A stretch of 64,000 nt of DNA from the NCBI RefSeq assembly GCF_000346465.2, contig NC_034014.1:1311420-1375419 (forward strand), read 5' to 3'. The translations under genes were made by a program, and so were the position numbers. Shown in pieces: positions 1 to 11,295 of the stretch. Within the stretch, counting starts at the first letter, position 1; every line of letters starts with the position of its first letter. Origin of the DNA: Prunus persica. Lineage: Eukaryota > Streptophyta > Magnoliopsida > Rosales > Rosaceae. The notes beneath the pieces were generated by a model. That model did not search any database, had not been told where the DNA came from, and was given only the letters and a program-made list of their open reading frames with translations.

Positions 1-310
1 CCCCCCCCCCTTTTGGTTTTAATTTTTTATCCGGGGGAGGGACCCGGGGAGGGGTCCCTTTTAAAGAGGGGAAGGGTCCAATTTTTTTTTTTTTTTGGGG
101 GGGTTTTTACCCTTTTTTTTTTTACAAAAGAACCTTTTTCGTTTTTAAAAATCGCGGCTTGGAAATTTAAAAAGTTCAACTTTTTATTTTTTTTTTTATT
201 TTTTGGGGGGGCCATTTGGAGCTTTTTTTTTTGTAGTTTTAAAAACCCTTTTCCCCCCACCCCGGGGTTGCGGGTCCAACCCCCCCCCCCCCCCCCCCCC
301 CCCCCCAAAA
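1..310. other. Low-quality contig-end sequence
   Basis: This stretch is dominated by runs of a single base: C at the very start, then T and G runs, then a long C run ending near 306. Neighbouring runs have slightly wrong lengths, as at a poorly called read end. Open frames here give only poly-Gly, poly-Pro or poly-Phe and are not genes. Normal plant sequence resumes near 308. Any upstream exons of the EMSY-LIKE gene are lost here or lie outside the window. Confidence 0.75.
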
Positions 311-1482
311 TATCATTGGCTGAAGAAAAAGAAAACCAAATGATTTACACTGTTATTAGAATTTGGGGTCACCTTGCTTTTGTGTTTGTTTTTGCAATTA
401 CTTTTAATGTAATAGGTTTCTAAGTAACAACAAAAATGCATCTAGTATATAAATAAAAGTGGACATCTGCTAGGCTTGGTCAGCAGTACTGGTGACATTA
501 TGCTATGACTTGTCTGTGTTATTAAGATTAATGGAACTTAAATTGGTATTCTATGTTATGTTTTTCGTTTACTGAATCATTTTATTGATAATAGGGCTCA
601 TAATGCAGATTGATTTTAAGTTACCTCATTATCTGCATAAAACAATTCATATAACAAAATCTTGCTTATTGATACTGAGCAGTGTTATTTTTTTATATTT
701 TTATATTTTTATGTTTATTATTATTGTTATGATTATTTTTTTAATACGATAATGGAACTGTGGGGCCTTCTACTTACAGTGATAGAGCAATTACCAATGC
801 TCATGGAAAGGGTTTGACCTTGCCCTCCCCCCTCCCATGACTTGAAAATGTACAAGACACACACTCGCACACGCACACGCACATATCTACATATGATAAC
901 AGGAACCATAAATACAAATGATGCACATCGTATCAACTTGGGTACACTGGTGATTACACAATTGGATGACTGTGTTGGAATTAGATTTGACAGATTTGAA
1001 TAATCAATTTTGCATCACTGTCACAATAATGTGTTTGAGCATATTATTTTGCATCCGTATGTAGCTATTATTTCTTTTTAAGATGGCTGGACACAAAAGG
1101 CCATCATTGAACAAGATATTGAAATTTGTGGGGGAATGGGTTGAAGTGTACAGAGAGACATGATTAAGTTATTGAAAAGTAAATTATATGGCTGGCTTAC
1201 TTCCATGCCTGGAATTTCTTTTTGCTGTTGTCACTATGGCAGAAGGACTTGTTTAGTTTGATCTCTTCCTAGATCCAAAGGGGAAAGCAACTGACAGATA
1301 ATTGTTACAGGATCAATATTCAATCCTATTCATGCTGTGTTCTAAAAGCTTCTAATACTTTGATTAACAATTGACTGATAGTGCAATGGGGGTTGTGTTC
1401 CATCAGCTTCTGTTTGTGTTTTGCGTTCTGAGCTCATTTCCCAAACTCTTGTTGCTAATTGTTTTTTACCTTCTAATGGTAG
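311..1482 (+). other. Non-coding, probable intron of the EMSY-LIKE gene
   Basis: No exon is recognisable between the poor sequence at the left edge and the acceptor at 1481-1482. The stretch is AT-rich, with a T-rich tract and an 'aatacgat' motif near 735-750 like those beside reversed retroelement tails elsewhere in the window. A short AC/GC-rich simple repeat lies near 857-885. The fragment downstream starts in mid-protein, so an intron over most of this interval is the simplest reading. Confidence 0.5.
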
Positions 1483-2658
1483 ATATCTCCTGAAGATATT
1501 CGGTGGGAAGGTGATGATCCTGGGATTTCTCGTAGAGGTGGTCGACCTGGACCTGGACCTGGACCTGGCCGAGGGATAAAAAAGTCCACAGCACGTGGTG
1601 GTGCAGTTTCAGGTGCAGGAAGAGGCAGAGGGGCCGCAAAGGGTCAGTCCAAGAAGGATTTGCCTCCACAACAAAATGGCATTGGCAGGAAGGCAATGAG
1701 TGACATTGAAATACTTCATACAGACTCTTTGATTAAAGAGGTATAAGGAAAATTATTTAGTTTTTTTTCTTCCCATTTCCTCCAATCAGCTGGTGGTCAC
1801 TTGTTTTCCATATTTGCTTGAAACTCCAGGTTGAAAAGGTTTTTGGAGCAAGCCATCCTGATCCCATGGAGATCGAGAAAGCCAAGAAAGTTCTCAAAGT
1901 AAGAACCAAGCATGTTTTGCGCTCTATTTGCATGGTGCTTTTATTTCTGGTATTGTAATGTGTTCTTTAAAATGCAGGAGCATGAACAGGCACTGGTTGA
2001 TGCGATTGCAAGACTTGAAGATGCATCTGACGGTGAAAGTGGTAATAACTAATTACATATAACCCATGTTCTATAATACATAATAAAGCTCCACTATCTT
2101 ATGTTGTATCTTTAGTCTGGGTTAGTCAGATTTGACTGGTACTTACTCTGTACAACTTTTCAATTAAATTCATTTGTAATCTTTTTAATTAAGGCCTCCC
2201 CAAAATGGGTGCCTAAAATTTGTCCCATCGAGTTACCAATCTGTTACTAATCTTTATCCATGTTAACATCAGGAAGGTTAATTATAAACGCCCATCTTGT
2301 GTTAACATTAGTAAGGTGGGATCCATGAATGCTGCCATGTTACCTTCACCCCCCAAATTACAATGGATGTATTAGCTATTATTGCAGTGAATGTATCTAT
2401 GAGGCAGCACAGCTGCGCAAGGTCTTATTAAGTTTTGTTGATGACCGGTGTACCATTTTTCTTCCTTTTTTTGGCTTCAAAACAGATGAACATACATTCT
2501 CTCAAAGACAACCAATAGACCAAGATCGAGGATGGAGAAAACGGCAGTACGATGAAATGGCCGAAGGTCGGGCAGTTGACGGTGCAAATGGTAATAAAAT
2601 GACAAGGGAGGGTAGAATTGCATCAGACGATCAACGTTTTGAGGGCGATGACATATGA
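1483..2658 (+). CDS. EMSY-LIKE (EML) protein, 3' part only
   Basis: Four exons keep one frame: 1483-1740, 1830-1898, 1978-2041 and 2486-2658, ending in TGA. Each internal junction has GT..AG signals. The first exon opens with ISPEDIRWEG-DPGISRRGGR and then a Gly/Arg/Pro-rich stretch. This is the part after the Tudor-like region in plant EMSY-LIKE proteins, which are nuclear ENT-domain proteins linked to chromatin and plant immunity. Next comes an acidic and basic helical segment (IEKAKKVLKEHEQALVDAI), which looks like a coiled coil, and a charged tail ending EGDDI. The N-terminal ENT and Tudor-like exons are not in the window, so only about the last 188 residues are visible. Family assignment rests on my recognition of the PEDIRWEG block; the paralogue cannot be decided. 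Confidence 0.72.
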
Positions 2659-3089
2659 TATTTGGAGACTTTTAACATCGAGTTATATCTCTGTTTGTAG
2701 TGTTGTGACATATTCTGATTTGATCACCAGCTAAGTGGATGCTTAGTAAGCTTTAGGTTTCGTTTCATTTTTAGTTTAACTTTAAGCTGAGATTATGTTT
2801 GCTGTAACTTTTTTTGGGGGTTGTACTGAATAACACTTTGACCATGTAAAGATTGATTTAACGATGCTTTCTCTGTGTGTCTCATTGTGTGGCTAAATGC
2901 CAAATTAACTGAGACAGCAGCTTAATTTTACACTGTGATGGCACAGAGTATGCAAACCAACTAAGCTCCTGCAAATTACACACAATAACAAGTTAGCCTA
3001 TTATACATACAACAGCAGAAGAGAGAGCTAACAAGGGGATCTGATCAGTTCTGACTGAGAACACAACCCCATTACAAATGGTTGATTAT
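2659..3089. other. Convergent 3' flanks of two genes
   Basis: This short interval lies between the stop codons of the EMSY-LIKE gene (+) and the alpha/beta hydrolase (-). It presumably holds both 3' UTRs and polyadenylation regions. No other structure is visible. Confidence 0.5.
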
Positions 3090-5139
3090 CTACAATGATG
3101 CAATAAATTCAAGGATAAGATTCACCATCTGTGCGTCATAAGCAGGGCCTTCCATTTGGAAGTGGCTTACTCCTTCAATCAGGTGTGTTTCGACGCGCCC
3201 GGCTGCTGAACGTAGCTTGTTCTTGAGCTGCTGAACACTTGTGAAACCATCCTTAGTCCCCATTATGAAAATTTTTGGTTTTGGAGATTGTAGTACGGCT
3301 TTGTGGTGTCTCCCAAAAAGTATTGAGGCAATCATGCCGAAAGGATACCCCAGACTAACATAACCCACAACTTGTTCAATCTGATCTACTGCAGAGCCTG
3401 CAATTGGGGCACCTACAAAATAACATTGGGGAAATTTTAAAAATAGGAGGAAATTAATCTACCCTGCACTGTTTAATGCTTTGCTTTTAATGAAAAACCA
3501 TTGCTGTAACAGAAAATGCTGCTGATCACAAAGCTAACAGATAGACCAAGCCATTTTGAGCTGAAGTACAAATAACATCTTATATTTGCCCAGCCATGTC
3601 TACAACACCCCACATGCAGTCCACACCAGAAAGATCCTAAATCATGCAAAAGAGTGATAAAGTTTGAGCACCATAAACTTTGCAGAAAATCTATCTATTT
3701 CTCATTACAACTGTTTTATCTTGTGATTTTACTTATGTCATCCTATCAATGAGCTTTCATATTGCAGATACTGGAGGGTATAACCAACACATCAAAAACA
3801 AAATCATTGCAATTCAGAACAAGCAACAGAAAGCTAATGTATCAGAAGGTGCAGGATTCAGAGGCTGTAGTAAAAAGATGATATTATTCAAAGTTTATCT
3901 ATACTTCATCATTTTCACCCAGCCATTGCTTGTAAAAATGTTATAGGTTCTGCATCCATACAAGCTTATCATAGTAGCAGGCATTCGTATGCAGCAATAC
4001 TTGTAATGTCCATTTCTCAGCCAATTATGTGGTAGCCAGCCAAACCTAAGACATATGCTTCATCCCACCCCATGCTACTTGGGTAAAGACTTACGGGCAG
4101 ACTACATAGCTTTTCTTTTGTAAAGTTATGCACAACTTGAATTCCATTTTCCTCCTAGCTCAACAAATGCCACTTGTAATTCTAGTGTTGATCTGCGACC
4201 TAGAGAGAAGACCCATCATAGTTGCACTGCACAAAACCCTCTTCCTCACACTTATTTTCACTTTGAATATGATCAAAATCACAACTTTTGAATGATTAAA
4301 GGCCAGTACGATCAACAACACAAAAGTCGGGAATACTCCAAAGTCAGGATATTCCACAAAGTATGAGATAATTAGCATTACCAAATTAAATTTTAACCTC
4401 AAAATAATCAATTTTCCTTGAAATCCAAAGCATACTATAAATTTTCGCAGATGCTTTAGTTAGCAGTCTGATGCAGACAAAGAATAAAAGTATCTAATTG
4501 TTATCTAAACTGATCACTTCTACAAACTAATACGCAAATTATAGATCCACAAATTCATTCACCAAACCAATCAAAGAAGCAATCTACTAACTACCGCAAA
4601 CTAATACATAATTCACAGATCCAGAAAACAATCCACCTAAACCAATAAACAAATACTCTAGTGACTACCCACATAAAAATACGTCCTTTGTTTCTACACT
4701 ATCATGCTTAATCCAAGAAAAATTGCAGAAAAATATTCCACACATGCAAAAATGTTATACCTGCAGAAGAACCCACCAACAAAATTCTGTCAGCAGAGAG
4801 ATTCTCACAGACCCATTTGCACACAGCAATCACATCCTTGATTTCTGCAAACCCAGTAAGAGAAGCCCTCCCTGTTGACCTCCCAACCCCTCTCATGTCA
4901 AAGGTCACAGCTTTGTAGCCTCTATCTGCCAACCCAGCTGCTATACCTCTCAATAGGCCTTGGCAACCACCCAAGACTGAGTATGGGTGCACCAGAACCA
5001 CTACAGGATTTCCCTTGTTGATCTCTTCTCTTGGTTTGAAGAGCCTTGTGCTGAGTTTGACTCCATCACTGGTCTCAACTGTGCAGGTCTCGACCGTACA
5101 GTTTGACATCAGAGATAAAGGCCAAGAGCAAGAAAGCAA
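3090..5139 (-). CDS. Alpha/beta-hydrolase superfamily protein
   Basis: Two exons, complement of 4761-5139 and 3090-3412, join in frame across a 1348-base intron and give 233 residues. A second Met lies ten residues in (5109), so the true product could be 223 residues. The fold signature is clear: VVVLVHPYS (strand and oxyanion region), FDMRGVGRSTG, then the nucleophile elbow GSSAG at about 123-127, whose last Gly is split by the intron. Exon 2 holds IFIMGTKDGFTS, with the acid Asp, and GVSHFQMEGP, with the catalytic His. All three triad positions are therefore present. Length and motifs fit small plant serine hydrolases of the dienelactone hydrolase/KANL3-TEX30-like type. There is no obvious signal peptide, so it is probably cytosolic. 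The substrate cannot be inferred. Confidence 0.83.
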
Positions 5140-5459
5140 CTGGGATCAAGAAAATGGCAATTTTTGAGAAAAATGGAGATGCTGAGGTTGGTTGGACAAC
5201 ACCGAATGGAAGTTGTTGGGCTAATGAGTGTTTGTTTTGTGAATGAGAAAACTGGTCCTACACATGGAATTGGGATATGCATTCTTTTTTTCCTTTTTTG
5301 GGCTTAAACTAACTCAATGATCCTGTGTCTTATGGAGCATACCATCTTTGGTGGATCCATTTCTTTATCTTTTATCTGTGATTGTGGTTTAAAATTTAAA
5401 TTCATAATCTCTTTTATCGATGTGAAAACTACGTCCCATTAAACCAAAGGAAAATGCTA

Positions 5460-5585
5460 GGAAGACCAACTTTAGATACCAACTTGTGTACCAACTCTCT
5501 AATAGAGTGTGGGACCCATTGTATTGGTGGGCTCCACCTCTATTAGAGAGTTGGTACACAAGTTGGTATCTAAAGTTGGTCTCCC
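5460..5585. mobile_element. Palindromic MITE, complete copy
   Basis: The two halves are inverted copies. The left side begins GGAAGACCAACTTTAGATAC and the right side ends with its near-perfect complement, pairing for about 45 bases around a short centre. TA dinucleotides flank both ends (5458-5459 and 5586-5587), consistent with a TA target-site duplication. No ORF is present, so this is a non-autonomous element. A second copy is partly visible at 6042-6061. Confidence 0.8.
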
Positions 5586-5941
5586 TAACATGACTCTAAA
5601 CCAAATGATCATTAGTTGTTGTCACTATAAAATATTTGAGTACTTACCTTATTTACAACACATCTTTTAAACTTCGTTTTACCAGATAAAACTAGAATGA
5701 AGACACAAGCAAAAACAATCATATAAGAGAATCAAAAGACAAAGATTGACAAGACTAGAGCATAGACATACGACATTCTCATATGTCCATGAACGAGCGA
5801 GCGCTCCATAAGGAAGTTTGATGCTACGAAGTTCAAAATCGTCAATAATGCATCAGAATGAACACAATAGATCATTAGCCTAGGGAATTAGAGACATAAC
5901 AAAACTGCCTGAGCTAAGATAATGATACTGGGCAGCCTTTT

Positions 5942-6041
5942 NNNNNNNNNNNNNNNNNNNNNNNNNNNNNNNNNNNNNNNNNNNNNNNNNNNNNNNNNNN
6001 NNNNNNNNNNNNNNNNNNNNNNNNNNNNNNNNNNNNNNNNN
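5942..6041. other. Assembly gap of 100 N
   Basis: Exactly 100 N bases, the usual placeholder for a gap of unknown size. The bases just to the right are the end of the same palindromic MITE as at 5460-5585, so a foldback repeat probably broke the assembly. Confidence 0.95.
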
Positions 6042-6061
6042 GTATCTAAAGTTGGTCTCCC
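6042..6061. mobile_element. Palindromic MITE, right end only
   Basis: The sequence GTATCTAAAGTTGGTCTCCC followed by TA is identical to the right terminus of the element at 5460-5585. The remainder lies in the N gap. Confidence 0.75.
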
Positions 6062-6063
6062 TA

Positions 6064-6692
6064 GCCATTTCCTAAGATTAATATTGTACGGGTGTTTATT
6101 TTATATTTTGTTTTTCTTGATTAATAGGACATGAGAACTTGAAAGTTGTATGAGCCTGATGGTTAGTACTAAGTAGCACGACAGTATGCATATGAAACTG
6201 GGTCCAAGAGTACCTCAAAGCACGTCGCTTGAGAAATGACTGTTGCAGTCAAGGAAGACAATATTGGTGTTGATGAAAATATTGGTGGTTTGAATTTAAA
6301 GAGACATTGGTGGAAACACTGATGGAAGTTTGCTTAAAACATAGAATTTAAATGAAATTTTACAAAGCATGTGTAGTCCATCAGCTGTAAGAGAAAATAA
6401 CAACTTGCAATCACCCAAGCAAAGGCTTAATATTCTGAACCAGCTGGGGGTGCCTTCTGCTTCTCAATAGCAAAGGGATATACTTCATGGATGACTTGGT
6501 TTCTTCTTCTTTTTCTTGTTCGAGAACCATTTTTTGCTTTTAATTTCTTGTTAATTCGACCTACCTACCTATCTATAGTAATCTCATCAATTTTGCTTTA
6601 GTAACCTTTGAGACCAATGTACAGAAAATTAGCATACATATATGAGTGGCATGTGACTCCTCAAGATGATGACAATGGATAAACTCTCTCAC
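6064..6692. other. Intergenic, nothing recognised
   Basis: AT-rich single-copy-looking sequence without an exon, RNA gene or clear repeat that I can support. Confidence 0.4.
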
Positions 6693-6945
6693 TAAGAGTA
6701 CTTCCACCCCTATGAGGAAGGGCAAGGCAAGGGCTGTCTTTATTCACAGGAATACTGGCAGCCCTTGCAATTGTGTTTCCACCCTCATGGATAAGGGTAA
6801 GGGCAATTACTATTTCATGAAATATGAGGAGATGAATTTGTATAGAATTTTGGTGTGGTAAGTAAAGAATATAGCTAGGTATTTATAATAATAAAAAATT
6901 CTGAATTTTTTAGCTTTTTTTTTTCAATTTTTTAGATATTTAAAT

Positions 6946-7179
6946 TGTTGGCGTGACTTGTGGATATTGACTTACTTTCCTTACACACTAAGAATTCCTA
7001 TTATAATTGTAATTGATTTACTTTAATTCCTGATTTCCTACTGTAAATAGATTTAGGAATTTATTATTTACTTGCCTATTCAGGTTTCGTTGTATTATAA
7101 ATATGACCTCCTACAAGGAGAAGAATACACAGAAAATTCCCACAAACAAATATTCTCTCATAATTTTCATATTTTAGCA
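6946..7179. mobile_element. Solo LTR, Copia-like
   Basis: A 234-base unit starts with TGTTGG and ends with TTTTAGCA, so it has canonical 5'-TG..CA-3' ends. It is flanked by a perfect 5-base duplication TAAAT (6941-6945 and 7180-7184). No internal gag-pol region or second LTR follows, so this is the footprint of LTR-LTR recombination. The TATAAAT-like promoter region followed by short C- and A-rich leader sequence is typical of short plant Copia LTRs. Confidence 0.8.
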
Positions 7180-7188
7180 TAAATTAGT

Positions 7189-8854
7189 TGATGACGTCAT
7201 TATAATGTCAGTATTGCATCACTTTGCCCAAGCAGCAGCACGGGCTGGACTTACCTAGGTTGGTGTTTGGGCCTAAATTTAGCACACCAAAGTTCAAAAG
7301 ATATGCCCATGGTAAAATTACCTGCCTAGCCCAAAAAAACTTGAGGATAACAAAATTAGGATCCAGACAGGTTGGGCTTCACCCCAGGATGTCGAAAACA
7401 AAGCCCCCAGCCCAAGAAAGACCAACGTGGAAACTGTCATTTGGGCTTCAAGGATCAGCCCATAATTTTTATTGGGTTCAAACCCAAGGGATTAAAAACA
7501 CACCCACGTGACTACCTCAGCTTTGAAAAGTCAGCAATTCCAACTAAAAATAAAAATATGAGAGAGACATCTCTGAAGCACTGCCAACAGAAGATCAAAA
7601 CCCATCTGTGTTCGGAGATTTTGCTCCAAAGCAATACACCATCTTCCAAGGAATTCACGGGTCACACTTTCTAAAGTTAGAACGGGAAACAAGGAGTTGT
7701 TCAGAAAATACAAAAAGAAAACCAACCGCCATAAAATTTAGCCCACACAGACGGTGGCGTTGGTTGAAATAGAAAGCTGCCACCTAGGAAACCAGGGAAG
7801 GGACTGCTTTAGGAGGTGACTACTGAGAGCCTATCTACCATGATTGATAAAAATCCTTTTTACTTTACATTATAGGAGATCTTTTTACCGTCTATTATTA
7901 AAAATCACCTCCCCAAGAGGGTCTCTTATAAAAGCAGAAGTAGGCAAGGAAGGAAAGGACACTCAATTCATCAATCAATCAAAAAAAACAACAACAAGAA
8001 AACAACAAAAAGCTCACTTGGATTCCAAGAGAAACCAGCTTTAGATCAGAATTCCAAAGTTCAGACTTAGAAAATAAGTCTTCTAAAACGAGATCTATCT
8101 CGTTACACATTTGGTTCAGCAAAAGCCAAGGCAAGCAAAGTTTGAGTTTTCACAAACGTGGAGACCTCAGCGAACTTATGAAGAGTCCTGCTCAAGCAGA
8201 ACAACGCTCGTAATGCAATCCCTAGCCCACCAAACCCTCGAGAACAGCCACTTCTGCCCCTTCAAACTGAAGAAGTTGCAGTTCTGCCCACTCAAAGGCC
8301 TCACGAAGCATGAAGTAAACATAAAGCTTTGCCAGAACCGAACTTTGGTATCGATTTATAGCTCAGCCTAGCATCTGAAGTCACGAAGCAGTACGGATCG
8401 GCCCAGGCGCGTCCAGTCCAGCCCAAATCAGAGCCTTCCATCCAAGCAGAAACGGAGTTCCGACCATCTTTTAACCCTCCTAGCGTCGATATGCATATTT
8501 ATTGTTTTGTAAAAGGCAGTTCTGCCTAAAACAGCCCAACTTCTATGGAATATTTCTGGCCAGAACAGCCATTTGATACTGAGATAAATTATGAAAGTCC
8601 TCACCAGTCTGAGGCAAGAAAAGAACTTACTTGGGAGATATTCCTCACCCAAATTCACAATCATTTGTTTTAGAAGTCAGTAACTTGGGGCGCAAGTTAT
8701 CCACTCTAAAAAGAAGTCTGCTAGGATTTACATTGCTAGCAGTGACACGCTCACACACCAAAGAAAGCTGACTTGTCGATCAACAAATGGTCTCCAAGCC
8801 AGTGGGGAACTTCGCCCTTCCATCTCAGGAGTAAGCACGAAAACGGGTGAACAG
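7189..8854. mobile_element. LTR-derived block without coding capacity
   Basis: About 1.67 kb differs in composition from its surroundings, with many 'gcccaa' and 'ggcttgg' words, and has only short meaningless ORFs. It looks like a long LTR or LARD-type remnant, more Gypsy-like than Copia-like. The sequence TTAGT occurs at both borders (7184-7188 and 8855-8859), a possible 5-base target duplication. The right end reads ..CAG and not ..CA, so exact borders are uncertain. It sits inside the split Harbinger-like MITE. Confidence 0.45.
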
Positions 8855-8962
8855 TTAGTGGGTCCCAAGCCTTGCCTAGGCTTGCCCTTGCGCATTGGAG
8901 CCGTTCGCGGGCCTAGGCCTTGTCTTGCTCGGGCAAAAGGCCTTACGCTGGACTTGCTCTAA

Positions 8963-10079
8963 AGTAAATAAGACTTTTAGGCAGCTGGGCTAAAAAACCA
9001 ATGAATGTAATTGGCCAGCCATTGAATCAAATTAATTAGTTTGATCCAATAATTAGGAAATAACACTTCATCAAAGAGCCTTAATAAGGCCCACTATAGA
9101 ATAACTCGATACGGGAAGACATAGTTTGGTCTGGTGCTGGTCTCTGACCGGATATTTGAGTCTTGCAAGGTAGGCCAAAGCCCAGGCTTAGCCTTTGGCC
9201 GTTCTTTATAGGAGTAATAGTTGGGTTCCAATGAAATGTTGTATATTTCAATTCAATAAATAAATAAATAATAAATACAGTGAAGTAAATATTGTTAGAG
9301 AATCCACAATGGGTTCCTTAAGGAGGAATTGGAAAAATAACTGTATTCCTTATCCAGCCCTTAAAATAAGGAAACCTCAATAAACTCCTAAATTTGAGGA
9401 GAGAGAAAGAACTTATAGTAACTCTCTATAATTTAATGCTGCTTTGTTTAATGAGTATTTCAAATCTTTAATTAATGCTAATTATTTTTTTATATTTTTT
9501 AAAATAAAGATGGACCAATTAAAAAAGAGTTATAACATTTATGACTCTATAAACTAGAGAGCATAATTTGAGTTCATATTTTATAAAATAAATTTTATAT
9601 AGTTTTAGCTAAAATTTAACTAAAAAATAAAGAGCATAATTGTGGATGTTGTTATATATGCAACCCCACCATCATCAACATCCTGAATTGACTTTGGTGT
9701 GTATACAGTAAATGTTGTTATATGCAGACGAAAAAACATGCCTCAAATTTCAAAGCATACGCACACAAATTTGGCAGAACCACAGACTCATACATAAAAC
9801 TATGAAAAACTGACAAAGTTAGGAGCTGGTGGATAGATTGTTAAATTGAAAAGTTAACCAGAGACTTACATTCGCTAAAATTATAAGAACATTAGAGAAG
9901 AAAAGACATCCATATACCATTACCACATAACAATATTTGGTCATGCCATTAAGAAAAACTAAAACTATCTTGGATAACTATAGCTATGAAGCAGAGCAGC
10001 CCTAAAGTAGTGTCTATACAAAGGTGAAAACCCCATCATTTAAAACCTTAGCTCACAGAGAGAGAGAGAGAGATAGGGT
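8963..10079. other. Intergenic, holding one MITE and the 3' flank of the CLE gene
   Basis: AT-rich. The only clear element is the MITE at 9298-9651. The last part presumably includes the 3' UTR of the CLE gene and carries a short GA repeat at about 10058-10072. Confidence 0.4.
9298..9651. mobile_element. Harbinger/Tourist-like MITE
   Basis: The left end GAGAATCCACAAT is inverted relative to the right end ATTGTGGATGTTG. TTA flanks both sides (9295-9297 and 9652-9654), fitting the TWA target preference of PIF/Harbinger elements. The 354-base interior is AT-rich with no ORF. Confidence 0.6.
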
Positions 10080-10679
10080 TTAAGGACCAATGGGGTTGTT
10101 GTTATGGTGAAGAGGGTCAGGACCAGCTGGAACTTGCCTTGCTGAGTCTTCCACAGCATTGAAAACCTTAGCTCCTTCTCCATTCCCAAATCTATCAGCC
10201 TGGTTGATTTGAAGCCCCTTTTCAGATTAAAAAAAAACAGGGGAAAAATGGGTCTTTTTCAGAAAGAACAAAAAAAAACAGAGACCCAACTCAATAATGG
10301 ACTGTCAAAAAAGAAAAAGAAAACATATGTAAGTTTGACAAAGACAGAATGGATAAGCTTACACCTCTACAAAGAAGATGAAATATATATAAAGGGGGTT
10401 CTTGAATAAATGAAAAGATTTAAACTTTGGAAAAAGTTGTTACCTTTGTGTTTGTGTTTGTGTTTTCTGTCAAAGTGAATGTTCTTACTTGGAGGCCTGA
10501 AAAGGAAAAATGAAAATGGCGTGGAAAAATCGCTTTAAATAAGAAGCTCGAAAAATGTGAGAGACGAGAGAGGAGAGAGGAGAAGAAGACTTACGAGAAG
10601 GTTGCACAAATGGTATTGAGGCCACCATTAGAATGATTATGAAGGTTGAAAACCCTGTGAGAGCTTTCTTATGCCCCAT
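10080..10679 (-). CDS. CLE signalling peptide precursor, CLV3/CLE40 class
   Basis: Three exons, complement of 10595-10679, 10444-10496 and 10080-10199, join in frame to an 85-residue pre-propeptide. Residues 1 to about 28 (MGHKKALTGFSTFIIILMVA..) form a basic start plus hydrophobic signal peptide, so the product is secreted. The C-terminal exon ends with the CLE motif RQVPAGPDPLHH followed by NNNPIGP and the stop. A 12-13-residue glycopeptide of this kind would be cut out and sensed by CLV1-type receptor kinases in meristem control. The motif is closest to CLV3 and CLE40, and the three-exon layout and short tail after the motif also fit that class. No single open frame spans the gene. A 48-base GA repeat lies 52 bases upstream of the start codon. 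CLV3 orthology is not excluded. Confidence 0.85.
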
Positions 10680-10727
10680 TTTGATTTGTTGATCCCAGAA
10701 ACCAGCCAGCTCACAAATAGGACACAG

Positions 10728-10731
<4 letters not shown>

Positions 10732-10779
<48 letters not shown>
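10732..10779. repeat. (AG)24 microsatellite
   Basis: 48 bases of uninterrupted AG (CT on the gene strand), upstream of the CLE gene start codon and probably in its 5' leader or core promoter. A TA-rich tract follows at about 10850-10890. Confidence 0.95.
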
Positions 10780-10781
<2 letters not shown>

Positions 10782-10849
10782 GATGATGATGAAAGAGTGT
10801 ACGTCGATTCGTCAATGAGTACAAGACCCCATTTTGAATATTGATTACA

Positions 10850-11259
10850 TATATATAATATATATATATATATATTTAATTATATGGTATCGAAAATTGT
10901 CTGATATACAAGAGATGAAGAGGCTGACGACTGATATGTAATTTTGATTAAAAGAAATGTAGGTGAAATATCGAAAATTACCCCTTAAGCAAAATATACT
11001 TATGTTCTTCCTTGCGTACGTAGAGGTTGATGGAACGGAGACCAATTTGAAACTTCCCACCTCAACCCTCCTAGACATGCTAAAATCACAAATGAGCAAG
11101 AACCAGATAAAAATAATCAGGGGTATAATCGTCTTTTGACTGTACAGGCTCTTTTGGGCTGGACCCAAAAAGGTAATGAAATGAAACCTGCTGCGTACAA
11201 TAAGGTTGGACACGCGTATAGGTAGGCATAGCCATCCTCGTACGGAAGGTGGCGGCGTC

Positions 11260-11295
<36 letters not shown>

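Larger units (their letters stand above)
6696..8959. mobile_element. Harbinger-like MITE split by two later insertions
   Basis: The left end GAGTACTTCCACCC and the right end GGACTTGCTC are inverted (GAGYAnnTCC). Both outer flanks carry TAA (6693-6695 and 8960-8962), matching the TWA target duplication of PIF/Harbinger elements. The terminal parts share GC-rich runs built on 'gcaaggc' and 'gccttgcc'. The body is interrupted by a solo Copia-type LTR (6946-7179) and by a larger LTR-derived block (about 7189-8854). Without those insertions the element would be about 360 bases. Confidence 0.6.

Noticed and set aside
13..423. 136-codon frame at the left edge
   Set aside because: Built from homopolymer runs in low-quality sequence; poly-Phe and poly-Pro composition with no domain.
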